Below, piece by piece: positions 11,960-23,564 of a DNA stretch of 64,000 bases. The notes below the pieces were generated by a model. It worked only from the letters and a program-made list of their open reading frames with translations, was not told the origin of the DNA and did not search any database. Position 1 is the first letter of the stretch, and each line of letters starts with the position of its first letter. Origin of the DNA: Orientallactaga sibirica (taxonomy: Eukaryota > Chordata > Mammalia > Rodentia > Dipodidae); contig JAEOAD010001422.1 in the NCBI GenBank assembly GCA_036365145.1, positions 1-64,000 of the forward strand, read 5' to 3'. The translations under genes and the position numbers were made by a program.

Positions 11960-13190
11960 GCTTTTTTTAAAAGAAAGTTTGTCCTAAGATGTTTATTGAT
12001 ATAAGTACAGGCAGTTTTAAGACATCAAATGAAGAATTATAGAGTTGTGTGACATAGGCTGTTTCTAACAACTGAGACCATCCTTTTTCTTTTGTAGTCT
12101 CTTTTTCATTTGATGCATTACTTCCAGACATATAGACTACTGTTCATTGTATTTATATAGCTATTGGAGAACTTACTAAGCATTTTATCAAGTAAAAATC
12201 TGGATATGAAAGAAAATATCAGATAAGCACCTTAAATGAGCTTAATTGCTTGGAATTGTGCCTGAAATAACAAAATACCTCCTGGGTGTGGCTTTGTTGA
12301 GTGAAATGGTTTTCTCTGCAACTACTGCTGTATGAAGATATCAGTACAGCCTTTCATAGAATCATATTTCTTCCATGGCGGTCTGTTCATGAGAGTACTG
12401 AGTTCTCTTTCAGTGTTCACTGTCCCTTGAATTATTTTACTCAATTCATCAGAGAATGTGCCCCCCTGTAGCCATCATTGGGAACAGTCATGTGACATGT
12501 ATGATGTTCCTGTCCCAGGTGCACTCCTGTTTTCTGACCAGAGTTGTTCTGATGGTTTTCTGAGCTCCAGGACACTGAGGATGCACATTGGGTTCAAGCA
12601 GGCCTGCACTGAAGGTCAGTAAGACTGCAGCACCATTTCTGCTCTCTTTCCAGCCTACACCATTGGCTCTCATGTCACCAAATTAACTTGGGTGGTTACG
12701 TTTGCATGCTTGTGCACACATCTGAAGATAATCATAGCTGTAATCTGCATACATGATGTTATCCATGGGGATGATGGCCTCACTGTTTTTCTTAATTCTG
12801 ATGCCTAAGTTCTGTTTTCTATTGATCTTTAAGTTTTCTGCTGCAGCAGTTTGAGAAGATACATTTAGATCTGATTAAGAGGGTTCTGTAATTATGTTAT
12901 TGGTTAAATATTATGTCTTCACCTTGTTGGGGAGAAGCTGTCCCCTTTCTCCTTGATGGAGCATTGCCTGCCACAATGAAACAATGCTGGCCTTGAGAAC
13001 TTACAGTCTATGTTATGACTCCTGAGTATCTAAGTCATGACTAACTAAAACCAGAAGTAATATCTGCAGAGTGGTTTTTCCTGTTGATTTAAAAACCAGT
13101 TCAAAGTACATAATGTATATTAGAATTTGCCTGTAAATAAATTGTGAAAACAGATGTAAAGTCGGCTTCCTGAAAATGATGGTAGAATAA
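11960..13190. other. unassigned; weak coding-like stretch near 12480-12780 (-)
   Basis: On -, 12488-12673 plus the sequence up to about 12790 reads in a protein-like way (for example SEAIIPMDNIMYADYSYD), broken by a stop. I could not name it. It may be a retrocopy fragment. No other feature was seen. Confidence 0.3.
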
Positions 13191-13194
13191 AAAA

Positions 13195-13560
13195 ATCATA
13201 ATTATAATTTTAAAAGACAGGAAAGACATGAACAGACTTTATTCAAGGCATCCTGACAAGAACTCTGATCCTGCATGTCAAAAAGCCTAGGGCATATTTT
13301 GGGAGGTTGTGGGAATTGGAATTCTTTGCTAGGTGGACCCCTTGCCTCAGGGTTGGGCCACTTTAAAGAAGTAATAATCAGACAGGTGGTTTGGGCAATT
13401 CCAGTAAAATTAAAATGGGAATGGATGATCTGGGTTATTCCAAGCATGTAATAATTGGGAGGGGTGGTTGGATCACTTTTAGGAAACAAAGGGTCACAAT
13501 GACATGGCAGTCAGAGTCCAAAGATGGAGTCATCCTGCTTCTAACAGTTCCTACTTTCTA
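13195..13560 (-). repeat. LTR-like sequence (ERV1-type), probable solo LTR
   Basis: Read on -, a gactccatctttggactctg block is followed about 300 bp later by ttgaataaagtctgttc, a poly(A)-signal context typical of ERV1 LTRs. No adjoining internal retroviral frame was found. The ends are uncertain. Confidence 0.45.
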
Positions 13561-13699
13561 TCTAATCCTGATGTCTGTGTACACTATTGAGTTGCAGTCT
13601 CTTTATGATTAAAATTAAGCCTCCTATTTATGTCTCCTGCAGGCAGAGCCCTACTAGGGGAGTGTGCTACTGGCAGAGTATCCTTTACCAACACATAGG

Positions 13700-13835
13700 G
13701 TGTGTTCTAAGCTGGCTTGGTCTCTGGCTGCTCTTTTCCATTCTTTGCTATGCATATATGATGAAGTGATCAAGCTTCTTCTGCCATCATGAAGCTTTCC
13801 CTAGAATTTATAAGCCTGAAATAAATAAGCAGAAA
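13700..13835 (+). repeat. partial LTR-like 3' end
   Basis: The block 'cttctgccatcatgaagctt ... cctgaaataaataagcag' resembles the 3' end of the family A and related LTR-like repeats elsewhere in the window (aataaa after 'gccatgatgga'-type words). It is partial. Confidence 0.4.
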
Positions 13836-13839
13836 CATC

Positions 13840-14385
13840 TCCAATTATTCTCACTCTTACAGAACTCAAACCTATGTCCTTCCTGAGAACTGGCTTTTGT
13901 CTCAGATCACCAACAAATCACCTTTTCCCTCCAAACTCTTTCTGGATATTTTATGCATCAGATGCTTACTGGCTCTATATAACCATCACTGACACCCTTA
14001 CATGCTTTCTCAGAAAGTCAAATCCTTTTAGACAATCACCCCCCTTAGGCACTAGTCTCTAACCCTCAATCTCTTATATTGTCCCCTGTTTCTTGCTTCA
14101 TCCCTCACACCATGAATTCACCCTTCACACTAATAAGGCTTGTCTTCCTCATACACATCCACATTCCACAGACCATTCAGTCCCTTATTCATCCTCAGAG
14201 AATGAGGAACAACCATGACCCATACCATTCCTATGGATGGTACAGAAGGATGTGGACCACTGTTTTCTACACAGGATGTGGTCATTGCATTCATGAACCC
14301 ACCGAGACAGGACCTGCTCAGTATTGGGCCTAGCAACTTTCTATATAGAGTGGTGAAGGAGGTTAAAAAGGGCATCTAAACAGTA
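13840..14385. other. unassigned sequence
   Basis: Overlapping short frames on both strands were inspected. None shows a recognisable domain. Confidence 0.3.
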
Positions 14386-14575
14386 TGCAGAAGTACAGGA
14401 GAGATTTCTCTAGTAGTTCAACACATTTGCTTGCAAAGCCTGACTGTTTTCTCCCATACTCACATAAAGCCACATGCACAAGTTGGTGCATGAGTATTTT
14501 TTTTTTTTTTTTTTTTTTTGCAGTGGCCAGAGGCCATGGCACACCCATTTCTCCCTCCCCCATCTGATGTTCCTT
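14386..14575 (+). mobile_element. ID-like SINE carrying an internal T-run
   Basis: The head (gagagatttctctagtagttc) and the cacataaagccacatgcacaa block identify an ID-like element. A T-run at 14497-14519 interrupts it before the gcagtggccagaggccatgg block. Confidence 0.7.
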
Positions 14576-14579
14576 GTCA

Positions 14580-15460
14580 ACAAAACATCTATTATAAAAT
14601 AGTAGAGGGTGTAGTTGGAAAGAGAAAGGGGTTCTGAAGAATGGAGATATGAGATAAGGAAGGTAATGGGAAAGGATTATGTTCAAAATTTATTCTGTAC
14701 ATGTATCAAAATTGTCAACAAGAATACTTTGTAAGAATATAAAAAAGAACATGTATTTCTTGCCTTTGAGCTAAGCACGCCCAATAAGTGTCTACCATCT
14801 TCAATTATGATCATAAATATAAACATAAACATGAACATCACTCTCTACAACTGACTATGCATATACAGGTACCCAGTGTTAAAATGAGTTTCTACATGAA
14901 TATGTAAAGGCACTGAGAAAACTCCCCATGTTTCCATTGTTCAAAAAATGACATATTAACTCTTATACTCACTCTCTTGACCTCAAGTAAGCCTTTTTCT
15001 GCTATCCTATGTCAGTGTCATTCTTGGTTTCTCTTTGGCTCCACAAAATACATTTTATTACAAATTGTTCATGCCAAAATGGGACTTTCTCCTTGAAGAT
15101 TCTTCAGCTTTTCCTGATTGATGGAACAGGAGAGATACTGAAGAAGGGCAAACAGGGTAGGTACTGGGAAAGGGCTCAACAGGTAAGAGTGCTGTATATA
15201 CACACATGAGGACTTGAGTTAAATACTGAGCACCCACATAAAAGCCAGCCATGGTCACACATTCCTGTGACCCATGCTGAGAGTTTAGAAACAAGATAAT
15301 CACTACAACATAGTGGTCTACCAACTTGACTAGAAAAAAAGCATCTTCAGTTTCACTAAGAGATTTCATCTCAAGGAAATACGCATGCACCTCACCAGAA
15401 TAGAGTCTGAGGTGGCAAAGAACTGCTCTGCAAAGGGAATGTACAGCAGAGTTTGTAAGG
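14580..15460. other. AT-rich sequence with one weak SINE
   Basis: A diverged ID- or B4-like element may lie at about 15165-15310 (+), seen as a gggctcaacaggtaagagtg head and a cacccacataaaagcc block. Otherwise nothing was recognised. Confidence 0.4.
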
Positions 15461-15472
15461 AGAAAAGGTTTT

Positions 15473-15636
15473 TTTTTTATTTTTTTTTTTTTTTTTTTTT
15501 GAGGTAGGGTCTCACTCTAGCCCAGGCTGACCTGGAATTCACTCTGTATTCTTTGGGTGGCCTAGAACTCATGGTGATCCTCCTACTTCTGCCTCCCTAG
15601 TGCTGGGATTAAAGTCATATGCCACCACGCCCAGCA
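15473..15636 (-). mobile_element. B1-like SINE, antisense, with target-site duplication
   Basis: A T-run and gaggtagggtctcactctag lead into the reversed B1-type body, ending gccaccacgcccagc. The repeat agaaaaggtttt flanks it at 15461-15472 and 15637-15648. Confidence 0.93.
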
Positions 15637-15649
15637 AGAAAAGGTTTTG

Positions 15650-16280
15650 ACTGAGAGTTTCCCTGAATGGAACAAGCACAATGGGCCTCAGTCAAGTAAT
15701 GAAAACCAGATAAGAAGAAAAAAGAACTGCAAAGATGAGGAAAGCAGGGAGTTCTCAGCCATAAACTTGAGATTACATCTTGGCCCTTAAATTTAGAAGA
15801 TTGGAGGATTATCAGTATTCATGCTGATCACATAGGTACAGGAGATTAAAAGAAGTCTTCAAGTTAAAGCAGAGGCTAATCAATGTGCCTGACAAAAAAA
15901 AAAAAAAAAAAAGCCAAAAAGGGAATTTTGAGAGATTAGAAATAATTGTTCTGATGACCATAAAGCCAGGTTAAAATTTGCAAGAACTGAAAATGTTTTC
16001 TATCTGCAGATCTGCAAAAGGGCAAGACCTCCAAAAGAAAATGCAGGGTCACCTTTGATAGGTTAGTTCTGTTACATACACTTCTACACTAAACAAATAA
16101 TATGATGTAATATTACATTCTATATTCATATAGGAAAGTATATTACCATTTGAATGCCAGAAAATATAAAAGTCAAACTCTTATTTAGATAAGGAACAAA
16201 AGGTATTAATTTTGAATAACTAATTTTTTTTAATCTTTACACTAGTCTCTGAGGTCTTGTGGGAGGTTCAAAAAAAGCTT
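15650..16280. other. unassigned sequence with an A-run
   Basis: A homopolymer run of about 18 A lies near 15893-15912 and may be the tail of a SINE I cannot recognise. No other feature was seen. Confidence 0.4.
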
Positions 16281-16284
16281 CGAT

Positions 16285-16486
16285 GGGGCTGGAGAGATGG
16301 CTTAGCGGTTAAGACATTTGCCTGCAAACCAATGGATCCTAGTTCAATTCTCCAGGACCCACATAAGCCTGATGCACAAGGGGTGCATACATCTGGAGTT
16401 CATTTGCACTGGCTAGAAGCCCTGGCATGCCCCCTCTCTCCATCCTCTCTCTCTCTCTGCCTCTCTTCTCTCTCCAAAAAAAAAAG
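16285..16486 (+). mobile_element. ID-like SINE
   Basis: ggggctggagagatggctta marks the tRNA-derived head, followed by tcaattctccaggacccaca and a TC-rich end with an A10 tail. Confidence 0.93.
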
Positions 16487-16667
16487 CCTCCATAAGTCTG
16501 GGGATTCATGCAAAAATTACAGGCATGTGCCCTTGCAGAGACCATTCAGTAAGGTTTCTGGCACCAGAATCTGCTTTGTGTCACAGAGAGGTCCAGTTAT
16601 CATGTACACCCTCCTCTTATGTCTTAAGATTTATGTGTTTTATCAAAGAAATTTTCTCAGTTTATTT

Positions 16668-16775
16668 TTGGCTTTTTATGAAGCAGCATCTCACTTGAGC
16701 CCAGGCTGAAATGTAACTCCTTCTGCATCACAAATTCATATCAATCTTACTACTTCAGCCTCTAACATGCCTCAG
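16668..16775 (-). mobile_element. B1-like fragment, antisense and decayed
   Basis: The words cacttgagcccaggctgaaa and ttactacttcagcctc match the reversed B1 body with many differences. Confidence 0.55.
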
Positions 16776-17146
16776 GCTTTGCACTCTCCAGCCTACTTCT
16801 TTGATGGCCCAGTCAAACTCAACATTTGAAATTCCCCCTATTTGGGAAACCTGCTGACTGTTATCTGTTAAAACATAAATAGAAGACATCAGAATGTCAA
16901 AAGATATTTTTCTACTCAAATCACTGGAGAGCTGTATTTAATTTAAATTTAATTTAAAATGAGTTATATTCAAAGGATGTGTGTATATAGATTTCCAAAA
17001 TGTGACTAGCAATTTTAATTGACTATTTCAAAAGTCATGGGAAAAGGAATTTCCATTTGTAAGGGCACCTATTCTCTACAGGCTACCTCTTACATAGGAA
17101 GACACATTTATCTAAGTCTGTATTACAAGGCTCATGTTTTGATATA

Positions 17147-17889
17147 TTATTTTAATGAAACTTTACAATAGCTCATCTCAACAATGTGTAAGTTCATTGT
17201 TGAATCTTTGATATATAAATGTTCTATTTTGATGTTATGGTTAGTTCTTGCAACCTTGCCAAAGGATAGGGGATGGTAGGGAATGTGAAACTTCCAGGTG
17301 ATCTGTAGGTACCTGTTTGGGGAGTTAGAGGAGACAAATTCTGGGCCTTTGTCTGATTGTATTGAGGATGACAAGCCAAATTGAGAGAATATTTCTCTAG
17401 TCAATATCTCAGTTACTATTTGAGCTCTCTTGTTTGTGGTGAGGAATGCTTCTACATATCCAGAAAAGGTATCCACACTAACTAAGAGATATTTGTATCA
17501 TTTAACAGAAGGCATATGGGTGAAGTCTGCTTGCCAATCCATGGCTGGTAGAAGGTGCTGCATCTGGTGGGTAGGGATTTGAGGGGGTCAGATGTTGGAG
17601 TTAGGGTTTGCTCTTTGGCAGATATCACATGAGTCTGCAAGATCTTTGAAGAATTGTCTGTCCTAGGGTTGAAAGGAGGTGTGGTTTTGAAGAAAAGAAA
17701 ATAGAGCTTGGTTAGAGGGAATGCAGGTATGAAAGAAACCTTTCTTCTTTGAGTGAGGGGGACTTTGTATGCTAAGAAAGGTAGGGAGGTGGGGTAGAGG
17801 TCTGGGTGTGTCAGGGCAATTTCACAGGCCAATTTATGAGTGTGATTGAGAGGGAGATGTACTGTTTGTCTTTCTGATGGCCTTGGCAT
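17147..17889 (-). pseudogene. pol: retroviral integrase remnant (ERV1-type)
   Basis: Read on -, 17147-17476 carries MDTFSGYVEAF and SIQSDKGPEF, two landmarks of the integrase core with its first two catalytic-type acidic residues. Upstream, 17482-17889 reads as the linker and N-terminal part in a broken frame. The element is unlike the 1-3884 provirus in wording. It lacks a recognised LTR and is broken by stops, so it is a relic. Confidence 0.83.
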
Positions 17890-17941
17890 TGCATGAATGA
17901 TTCCTTAAAGGGGAGAAAAGTGACATCCAGAAGGTCTTGGA

Positions 17942-18780
17942 TTAGAGAGGCACTAATAATTGAGTTTGCTTTTGTGTGAGGAAGGCTCTTTCCTTCCAAA
18001 TAAGAATATATGAGTGGATGATTTTATAAGCATATTTTGAATCTATACAAATGTTAATGGAAAGATCCTTAGCCAGAGTTAGGACTCGAGTAAGGGCTGT
18101 TAGTTCATCCTGCTGGAAGGTTGTGCTTAGGGTCAAAGGTTGTGCTTCAATAAGGGTACATATTTAGGGAGTTGGGGTGGCCCTGGATGATGGCATATCC
18201 TGATGCATGGGGTGGGGCATGACCTAAGTAAGTAACAGTCTGCTGACAGATCTGAACTTTGTCTTTTGACCCAATACCCCTAAGCAGATAAGGCATTGAG
18301 GAATTTTAGCAGTGTGTGCAACACAGATTTCATGGGAGGGACTACATAGGAGAAGGTCATCTACATACTGTAAGAGATGACTGGGATGGAGGCTTAGGGA
18401 TGAGAGATCTCATTGGGGCCTGACCAAAGTAGTGGGGACTGTCCCTAAAACCTTTTGACAGGACTGTCCAGGTGAGTTGCTGAGCTAAAATGGTGTCTGG
18501 GTCTTCCTAAGTAAAAGAAAAAAGAGGATGTGAGCCTGGGTGTAGGGGGATGGTAAAAAAATCATCTTTAAGATCTAGGACAGTAACATTGGTTGCAGTA
18601 AGTGAGACAGAGGAAAGGAGAGTGTAAGGGCGAGGGATGACATGGTATGTGGGTACGGTTGTCTCATTTATTTTTCTGAGTCCTGGATTAACCCTTAAGT
18701 TTCATTATGGTTTTAACCCCATTGATGGAGGTTTTGTGAGGAGAGTTGACAGGTGTTTAAAGTTGGGCCTTTAGGAGGTG
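17942..18780 (-). pseudogene. pol: retroviral RT / RNase H remnant, copy 1
   Basis: On -, the active-site motif YVDD is visible at 18356-18367. Downstream, an RNase H stretch runs 18136 to 17942, with DELTALTRVLTLAK and IDSKYAY, the latter holding an RNase H aspartate. Frameshifts separate these blocks. In the family these domains copy the RNA genome and remove the template. This copy is joined to an inverted env fragment at its right end. Confidence 0.85.
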
Positions 18781-19073
18781 GACAACAATTACAGATACTG
18801 TTTACTCAAAGGCTACCCTGAACATAAGCATATCTACCAGCTCAATGGAATTCTTAAATACTCAAAACTTCTGGGTTCAATTGACTGTTGATAACATGAA
18901 CAAACATTATTTTTGCAGTCCACTATTAGCTAATAATCTCACGGGTCTATCTGTTAAGTATAATGAATATGTTAATGTCCATGGATATAGAATTACCAAA
19001 CAAGACCATCCTGTGCTCCATACAGATTCAGCACTCAGAGCCACCCTAGTTGTCCAACAACATTGCCTATGCA
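18041..19073. repeat. tandem duplication, unit 1
   Basis: The unit of about 1.03 kb contains RT sequence on - and an env-like stretch on +. It is repeated directly at 19074-20117. The repeat begins with atctatacaaatgttaatgg at 18041 and again at 19074, and both units end with cattgcctatgca. The copies look about 95% alike by eye, with scattered substitutions and small indels. Confidence 0.93.
18785..19073 (+). pseudogene. env: env-like fragment, copy 1 (opposite strand to pol)
   Basis: This + stretch is the duplicate of 19845-20117, which runs on into recognisable env sequence. It carries stops and is truncated at the tandem junction. The opposite orientation of pol and env shows that an inversion happened before the tandem duplication. 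Confidence 0.6.
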
Positions 19074-20117
19074 ATCTATACAAATGTTAATGGAAAGATC
19101 CTTAGCCAGAGTTAGGACTGGAGTAAGGGCTGTTAGTTCATCCTGCTGGAAGGTTGTGCTTAGGGTCAAAGGTTGTGTTTCAACAAGGGTACATATTTAG
19201 GGAGTTGGGGTGGCCCTGGATGATGGCATATCCTGATGCATGGGGTGGGGCATGACCTGAAGTAAGTAACAGTCTGCTGACAGATCTCTAATCTTTGTCT
19301 TTTAAGACACAATTCCCCCTAAGCAGATAAGGCATTGAGGAATTTTAGCAGTGTGTGCAACACAGATTTCATGGGGAAGGAATACATAGGAGAAAGTCAT
19401 CTACATACTGTAAGAGATGACTGGGTTGGAGGTTTAGGGATTTGGAGATCTCATTGGGGCCATGACCAAAGTAGTGGGGACTGTCCCTAAAACCTTTTGA
19501 CAGGACTGTCCAGGTGAGTTGCTGAGCTAAAACAGTGTCTGGGTCTTCCTAAGTAAAAGAAAAAGAGGATGTGAGCCTGGATGTAAGGGGATGGTAAAAA
19601 AATCATCTTTAAGATCTAGGACAGTAACATTGGTTGCAGTAAGTGAGACAGAGGAAAGGAGAGTGTAAAGGGTGAGGATGATGTGGTATGTGGATATCAT
19701 GTTGTCTCATTTTTTTTTCTGAGTCCTGGATTAACCCTTAAGTTTCATTATGGTTTTAACCCCATTGATGGAGGTTTTGTGAGGAGAATTGACAGGTGTT
19801 TAAAGTTGGGCCTTTAGGAGGTGGACAATTAAGATACAGATGTCTACTCAAAGGCTACCCTGAACATAAGCATATCTACCAGCTCAATGGAATTCTTAAA
19901 TACTCAAAACTTCTGAGTTCAATTGACTGTTGATAACATGAACAAACATTATTTTTGCAGTCCACTATTAGCTAATAATCTCACCAGGTCTATCTGTTAA
20001 GTATAATGAATATGTTAATGTCCTTGGATATAGAATTACCAAACAAGACCATCCTGTGCTCCATACAGATTCAGCACTCCGAGCCACCCCTAGTTGTCCA
20101 ACAACATTGCCTATGCA
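19074..20117. repeat. tandem duplication, unit 2
   Basis: This is the second direct copy of unit 1. It carries the RT motif YVDD again, on -, at 19396-19407 (offset 1040). The env-like + portion continues beyond the unit into unique sequence at 20118. The duplication endpoint thus lies inside env, and unit 2 holds the original right junction. Confidence 0.93.
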
Positions 20118-20500
20118 TCAATTGTATCCCCCTTGATGACCTCTTAAACCATCTCAACATCTCCCTGACCACTGACAAATGTATGCCCATGGGATGAATC
20201 TTCCTCTGCAATAAAATGGCCTTTCAAGCCCTGCCTGATAACTTCTCTGGAATCTGCTCCAGCAGACAGATCTTCCCCTTACTGCCATCCCTAACCCCTC
20301 CTCACTGGAATAATGGAGTCTGCCCATCAAGTGTGGTCATAATCCATGAGAACAACTTTTAGTCATTTAGGAAACTGGTTTCCATGGTTATGCTCTTTAC
20401 TGGGTCCTTTGATGAGTATTCTTCTCATCATAATCATAGCTGAAGTCTGCCCAATTGTGTACTCTGACCACCAAACAAGAAATCAATTTGTCAAAAAAAT
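20006..20500 (+). pseudogene. env: env remnant: SU end to TM membrane segment
   Basis: On +, a frame from 20006 reaches a CMPMG stop. It is followed, in shifted frames, by blocks that read like the SU end of type C/D retroviral envelopes (ALPDNFSGIC near 20240) and a hydrophobic membrane-spanning segment around 20370-20450. Stops and frameshifts interrupt every part. No TM immunosuppressive segment was seen between, so the ectodomain is largely missing. Assignment by residue pattern only. Confidence 0.6.
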
Positions 20501-20669
20501 GATGTGATTTTAACACTCCTTACAACCCCATAGTCATGACAAATCACCCATAATAATCTGCTTCTTGCCCCCCTGTCCTTCTTACAGGGATGACAGTGAA
20601 AAGGAAAACAAAAGGGAAGGAAACCAAACACCAGACATCAGACAGCCAGGGCATTCCAAGCTCAAAGGA

Positions 20670-20770
20670 GAAACCACGCCTAAATCTGAAATGAATGTAT
20701 GATTTTCTTGATCTATATGACCTACCAAAATTAAATCAGAATGAGATAAACCACTTAAATGGAAAACAGA
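20670..20770 (+). mobile_element. short LINE-1 ORF2 fragment
   Basis: The + stretch reads [17 protein letters not shown], matching the same segment of the LINE-1 ORF2 at about 52560-52620 on -. It is only about 100 bp long. Confidence 0.7.
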
Positions 20771-20784
20771 AAAACAATCAAACA

Positions 20785-21146
20785 AGGCTGAGGTTGTGGT
20801 TCAGTCCATAGAGGGCTTGCCTAACATGCATGAGCCTTGAGTTCAATAGCCAGTAATTACATAAACTGGAAGTGCTATATTTGCCTCTAATCCCAGCAAT
20901 AAAGAGATGAAGACAGGAGCAACAAAAGTTCAAGGTAGGGTTGGAGACATGGCTTAGCAGTTAATGTGCTTGCTTGCAAAGCAAATAACCCAGGTTCAAT
21001 CCCCAGGACCCACATAAAGCCAAGTGTATTAGGTGGCACAAGTATCTGGTGTTCATTTGCAGTGGTTAGAGATGCTAGTGCACCATTCACCCATATTCTT
21101 TCTCTATTTCTCTCCCTCCTACCTCATTCTTTCTCATAATTTCAAA

Positions 21147-21185
<39 letters not shown>

Positions 21186-21270
21186 ATATTTAGAAAATAA
21201 AGTTCAAGGCAATCTTTGGCTACATATTGAGGTTGAGGCAGACTGAGCTACTTGATACCCTGTCTCAAAA
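20785..21270 (+). mobile_element. older ID-B1 composite SINE, split by a younger ID SINE
   Basis: A classic ID head (ggttgtggttcagtcc ... gggcttgcctaacatgca) at 20790-20860 is followed by a B1-like half whose two parts, before 20935 and after 21199, are separated by the SINE at 20936-21198. It ends 'ctgtctcaaaaagaaa'. The layout resembles a B4-type dimer. Confidence 0.72.
20936..21198 (+). mobile_element. ID-like SINE with (ATAA)n tail
   Basis: The ggttggagacatggcttagc head, caatccccaggacccacata block and an aaataaata tail are present. It is bounded by aaagttcaagg at 20925-20935 and 21199-21209, which proves insertion into the older SINE. Confidence 0.94.
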
Positions 21271-21280
21271 AGAAATGATA

Positions 21281-21436
21281 GCCGGGCGTGGTGGCACACA
21301 CCATTAATCCCAGCACTCGGGAAGCAGAGGTAGAAGGATCACCATGAGTTCAAGGCCACCCTGAGAATACAGAGTGAATTCCAGGTCAGCCTGAGCTAAA
21401 GTGAGACCCTACCTCAAAAAACCAAAAAAGAAAATA
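21281..21436 (+). mobile_element. B1-like SINE, well preserved
   Basis: The copy starts gccgggcgtggtggcacaca and keeps the full family wording. It is flanked by aaatgata at 21273-21280 and 21437-21444. It is one of the least diverged copies in the window, hence relatively young. Confidence 0.95.
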
Positions 21437-21444
21437 AAATGATA

Positions 21445-22470
21445 AACAAAACACCCCAAAATTATGGTTGCTTTGCAAAAGCAAGTGCATCATTCTTCTA
21501 AATGTCACATGGGTCCCAACCTCAATATGTGGGAGATGAAGGGAATTAGAGGCAGGAAGGGAGGCAGCGGTGAAGAGGCCTAACTCTTTCAAGGAGCTCC
21601 ACTGTGAAGAACTGAGGACATCACAGGTGAGAGCCTGTTTCATGCAGAAGGGAAGGATTCTACAGAGCAGCAGAAGCTGAGGACTGGGCAGAAAGGGTCT
21701 AAGGTAATGACAGTCCCTGAGAAGGTGTAAGGATGTTCTCTTGAAATTACCAAAGGAACTTTCAAAGATACATTTTCTTGAGACCGGGGGGTGGGGGATG
21801 GTGGAAATCATTCAAAATAAATTCATAGAATTGGTTGTGAAGTGATGGTAATTCAAGCTGACAGTTAAAGCAAGAGATGAGAAAAAATTGTGATAAAGGG
21901 GTTGAGAGAGGAGTGAAGCTTGGAAAAAACCTTAGTGTGGACAGCTGTCCTCCATACAAGGAAGAACCACTGTCCTTTGAACTATCAATGACTGTGGCCT
22001 GTAACTTTCCACCATGGAGGAGAGGAAGGTTCACGCAGCTCTCCACCTCTTCATGGATTCAGTTACTGTAACTAGAGGACAGGGCTCACAAAGCCCCACC
22101 CCAGGATTTATATACAGTTTAAGTATGAGGAATGAAGAGGTAGCTTAGAGATTATGTGCACTTTCTCTGCAAATATGAGGATACAGGAGGGCCTAAACAG
22201 TTTCATGTTTGAATCTCCAGATCCCACATAAACAGCTGGGAAAGTCCAAGAAAACCTGTAACCCCAGGCCCATAAAGGGGAGCACAGATTAGAGACTCCC
22301 CCTGGGCTCATGGAAAAGCGCCTATCTTTCAAGAGAATCCAGTTCAAAATGAGAACATGGGAAAGAATGATGGAGTGGGACACGGTTTTCTGCTCTGGCT
22401 AACAAAGAGGAGTGAGAACTGCAGCAGGAAGAGCATAATACCACATAAGAGAACCCACCTAACTGTGGGC
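21445..22470. other. unassigned sequence with a weak SINE
   Basis: A decayed ID-like SINE may cover about 22128-22300 (+), seen as gaagaggtagcttagagatt and cagatcccacataaac. No gene was recognised. Confidence 0.4.
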
Positions 22471-22474
22471 AGCA

Positions 22475-22535
22475 CCATCACATGGGCTTCGTGCATGCTA
22501 GTCAAGCACTCTACCAACTGAGCCACATCCCAAAC
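22475..22535 (-). mobile_element. ID element head, antisense
   Basis: Reversed, the sequence reads gggatgtggctcagttggta and then gagtgcttgactagcatg, the tRNA-derived ID core. Confidence 0.75.
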
Positions 22536-22813
22536 CTTCCTTACCTGTTAAAGCAAGGATGATTATGTACAGATTATACTGTCAAATCATACATGCTCAA
22601 GGCATGTTCCTTTCTGGGAAGCTGAAAAAAGCTCAGGAGATAAATGGTTGTGATGCTTATATATTTCAAGCCCCAGAAGTTTCTAAAATGATTTAAAGGA
22701 TAAGTTTGATATTATGTGTGTTTTTAACATACTGACATAAACTAAAGTACATATTAACCATCCTAAACATCACATTCAATGGATAGCCACGATCATCTAT
22801 GAGAATATATGTA

Positions 22814-23360
22814 ATGGGGCTGGAGAGATGGCTTACAAATTAAGGTGCTTTCCTGTGAAGCCTAAGGACCCAGGTTCATTTCCCCAATAAGCCACATGAG
22901 CCAAGTACACAAGGCAGCTGTTTTAGTCAGGTTTGTATTGCTGGCAGAAAGCACCTGACCAAGAGCAGCTTGTAGGGAAAAAAAGACTTTACTTTGGCTT
23001 ACAAACTGAAGGGCAAGCTCCATGATGGCAGAGGAAAATGACAGCATGAGGAAAGATGGACAACACCTACTGACCAACATCAGATGGACAAGCAGCAACA
23101 GAAGAGTGTGCCAAACATTGGCAGTGGGAAACTGGCTATAATACCCATAGGCCTGCCCCAACAATACACTGCCTCGAAGGTGCTTTAATTTCCAAATATC
23201 CATCAGCTGGTAACCTAGCAGTCTGAACACCTATGTTTATGAGGGACACCTGAATCAAAAACCCCAGAGGTGCATGCATCTGGAGGCATTCATTTGCAGT
23301 GGGTATAGACCCTGGTGTGCCCATTCTCCCCCCTCACAAATAAATAAAGAAAAAAAAGTT
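22814..23360 (+). mobile_element. ID-like SINE split by a solo LTR
   Basis: The 5' half (ggggctggagagatggctta) lies at 22816-22918 and the 3' half (gtgcatgcatctggaggc to the A-rich tail) at about 23269-23360, with the LTR-like element between them. The flanking repeat aatatatgta is at 22804-22813 and 23361-23370. Confidence 0.9.
22919..23268 (-). mobile_element. solo LTR-like repeat, family A, inside a SINE
   Basis: Read on -, it runs from tttttgattcaggtgtccct to cctgactaaaaca. It matches 6395-6707 along its length. Its place inside the ID SINE makes it younger than that SINE. Confidence 0.75.
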
Positions 23361-23372
23361 AATATATGTATT

Positions 23373-23560
23373 GGGGCTGGAGAGATGGTTCACTGGTAAA
23401 TGCACTTGCCTGACAAACCTAACAACTCAGGTTCAATTCTCCTGTACCCATATAAAGCCAGGTACACAAAAGAGCACATGCTTCTGGAGTTCATCTGCAA
23501 TGGCTACATGCCCTGGCATGCCCATTCCCTTTCTCTCTCCTTGCAAATATTTTTTAAAAA
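23373..23560 (+). mobile_element. ID-like SINE, next to the previous one
   Basis: ggggctggagagatggttca starts two bases after the target-site repeat of the previous ID element. The body and the gcatgcccattccctttctc block are present. Confidence 0.92.
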
Positions 23561-23564
23561 GAGT

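Noticed and set aside
16257..16709. 150-codon + frame
   Set aside because: It is mostly the ID-like SINE translated; no conserved protein.
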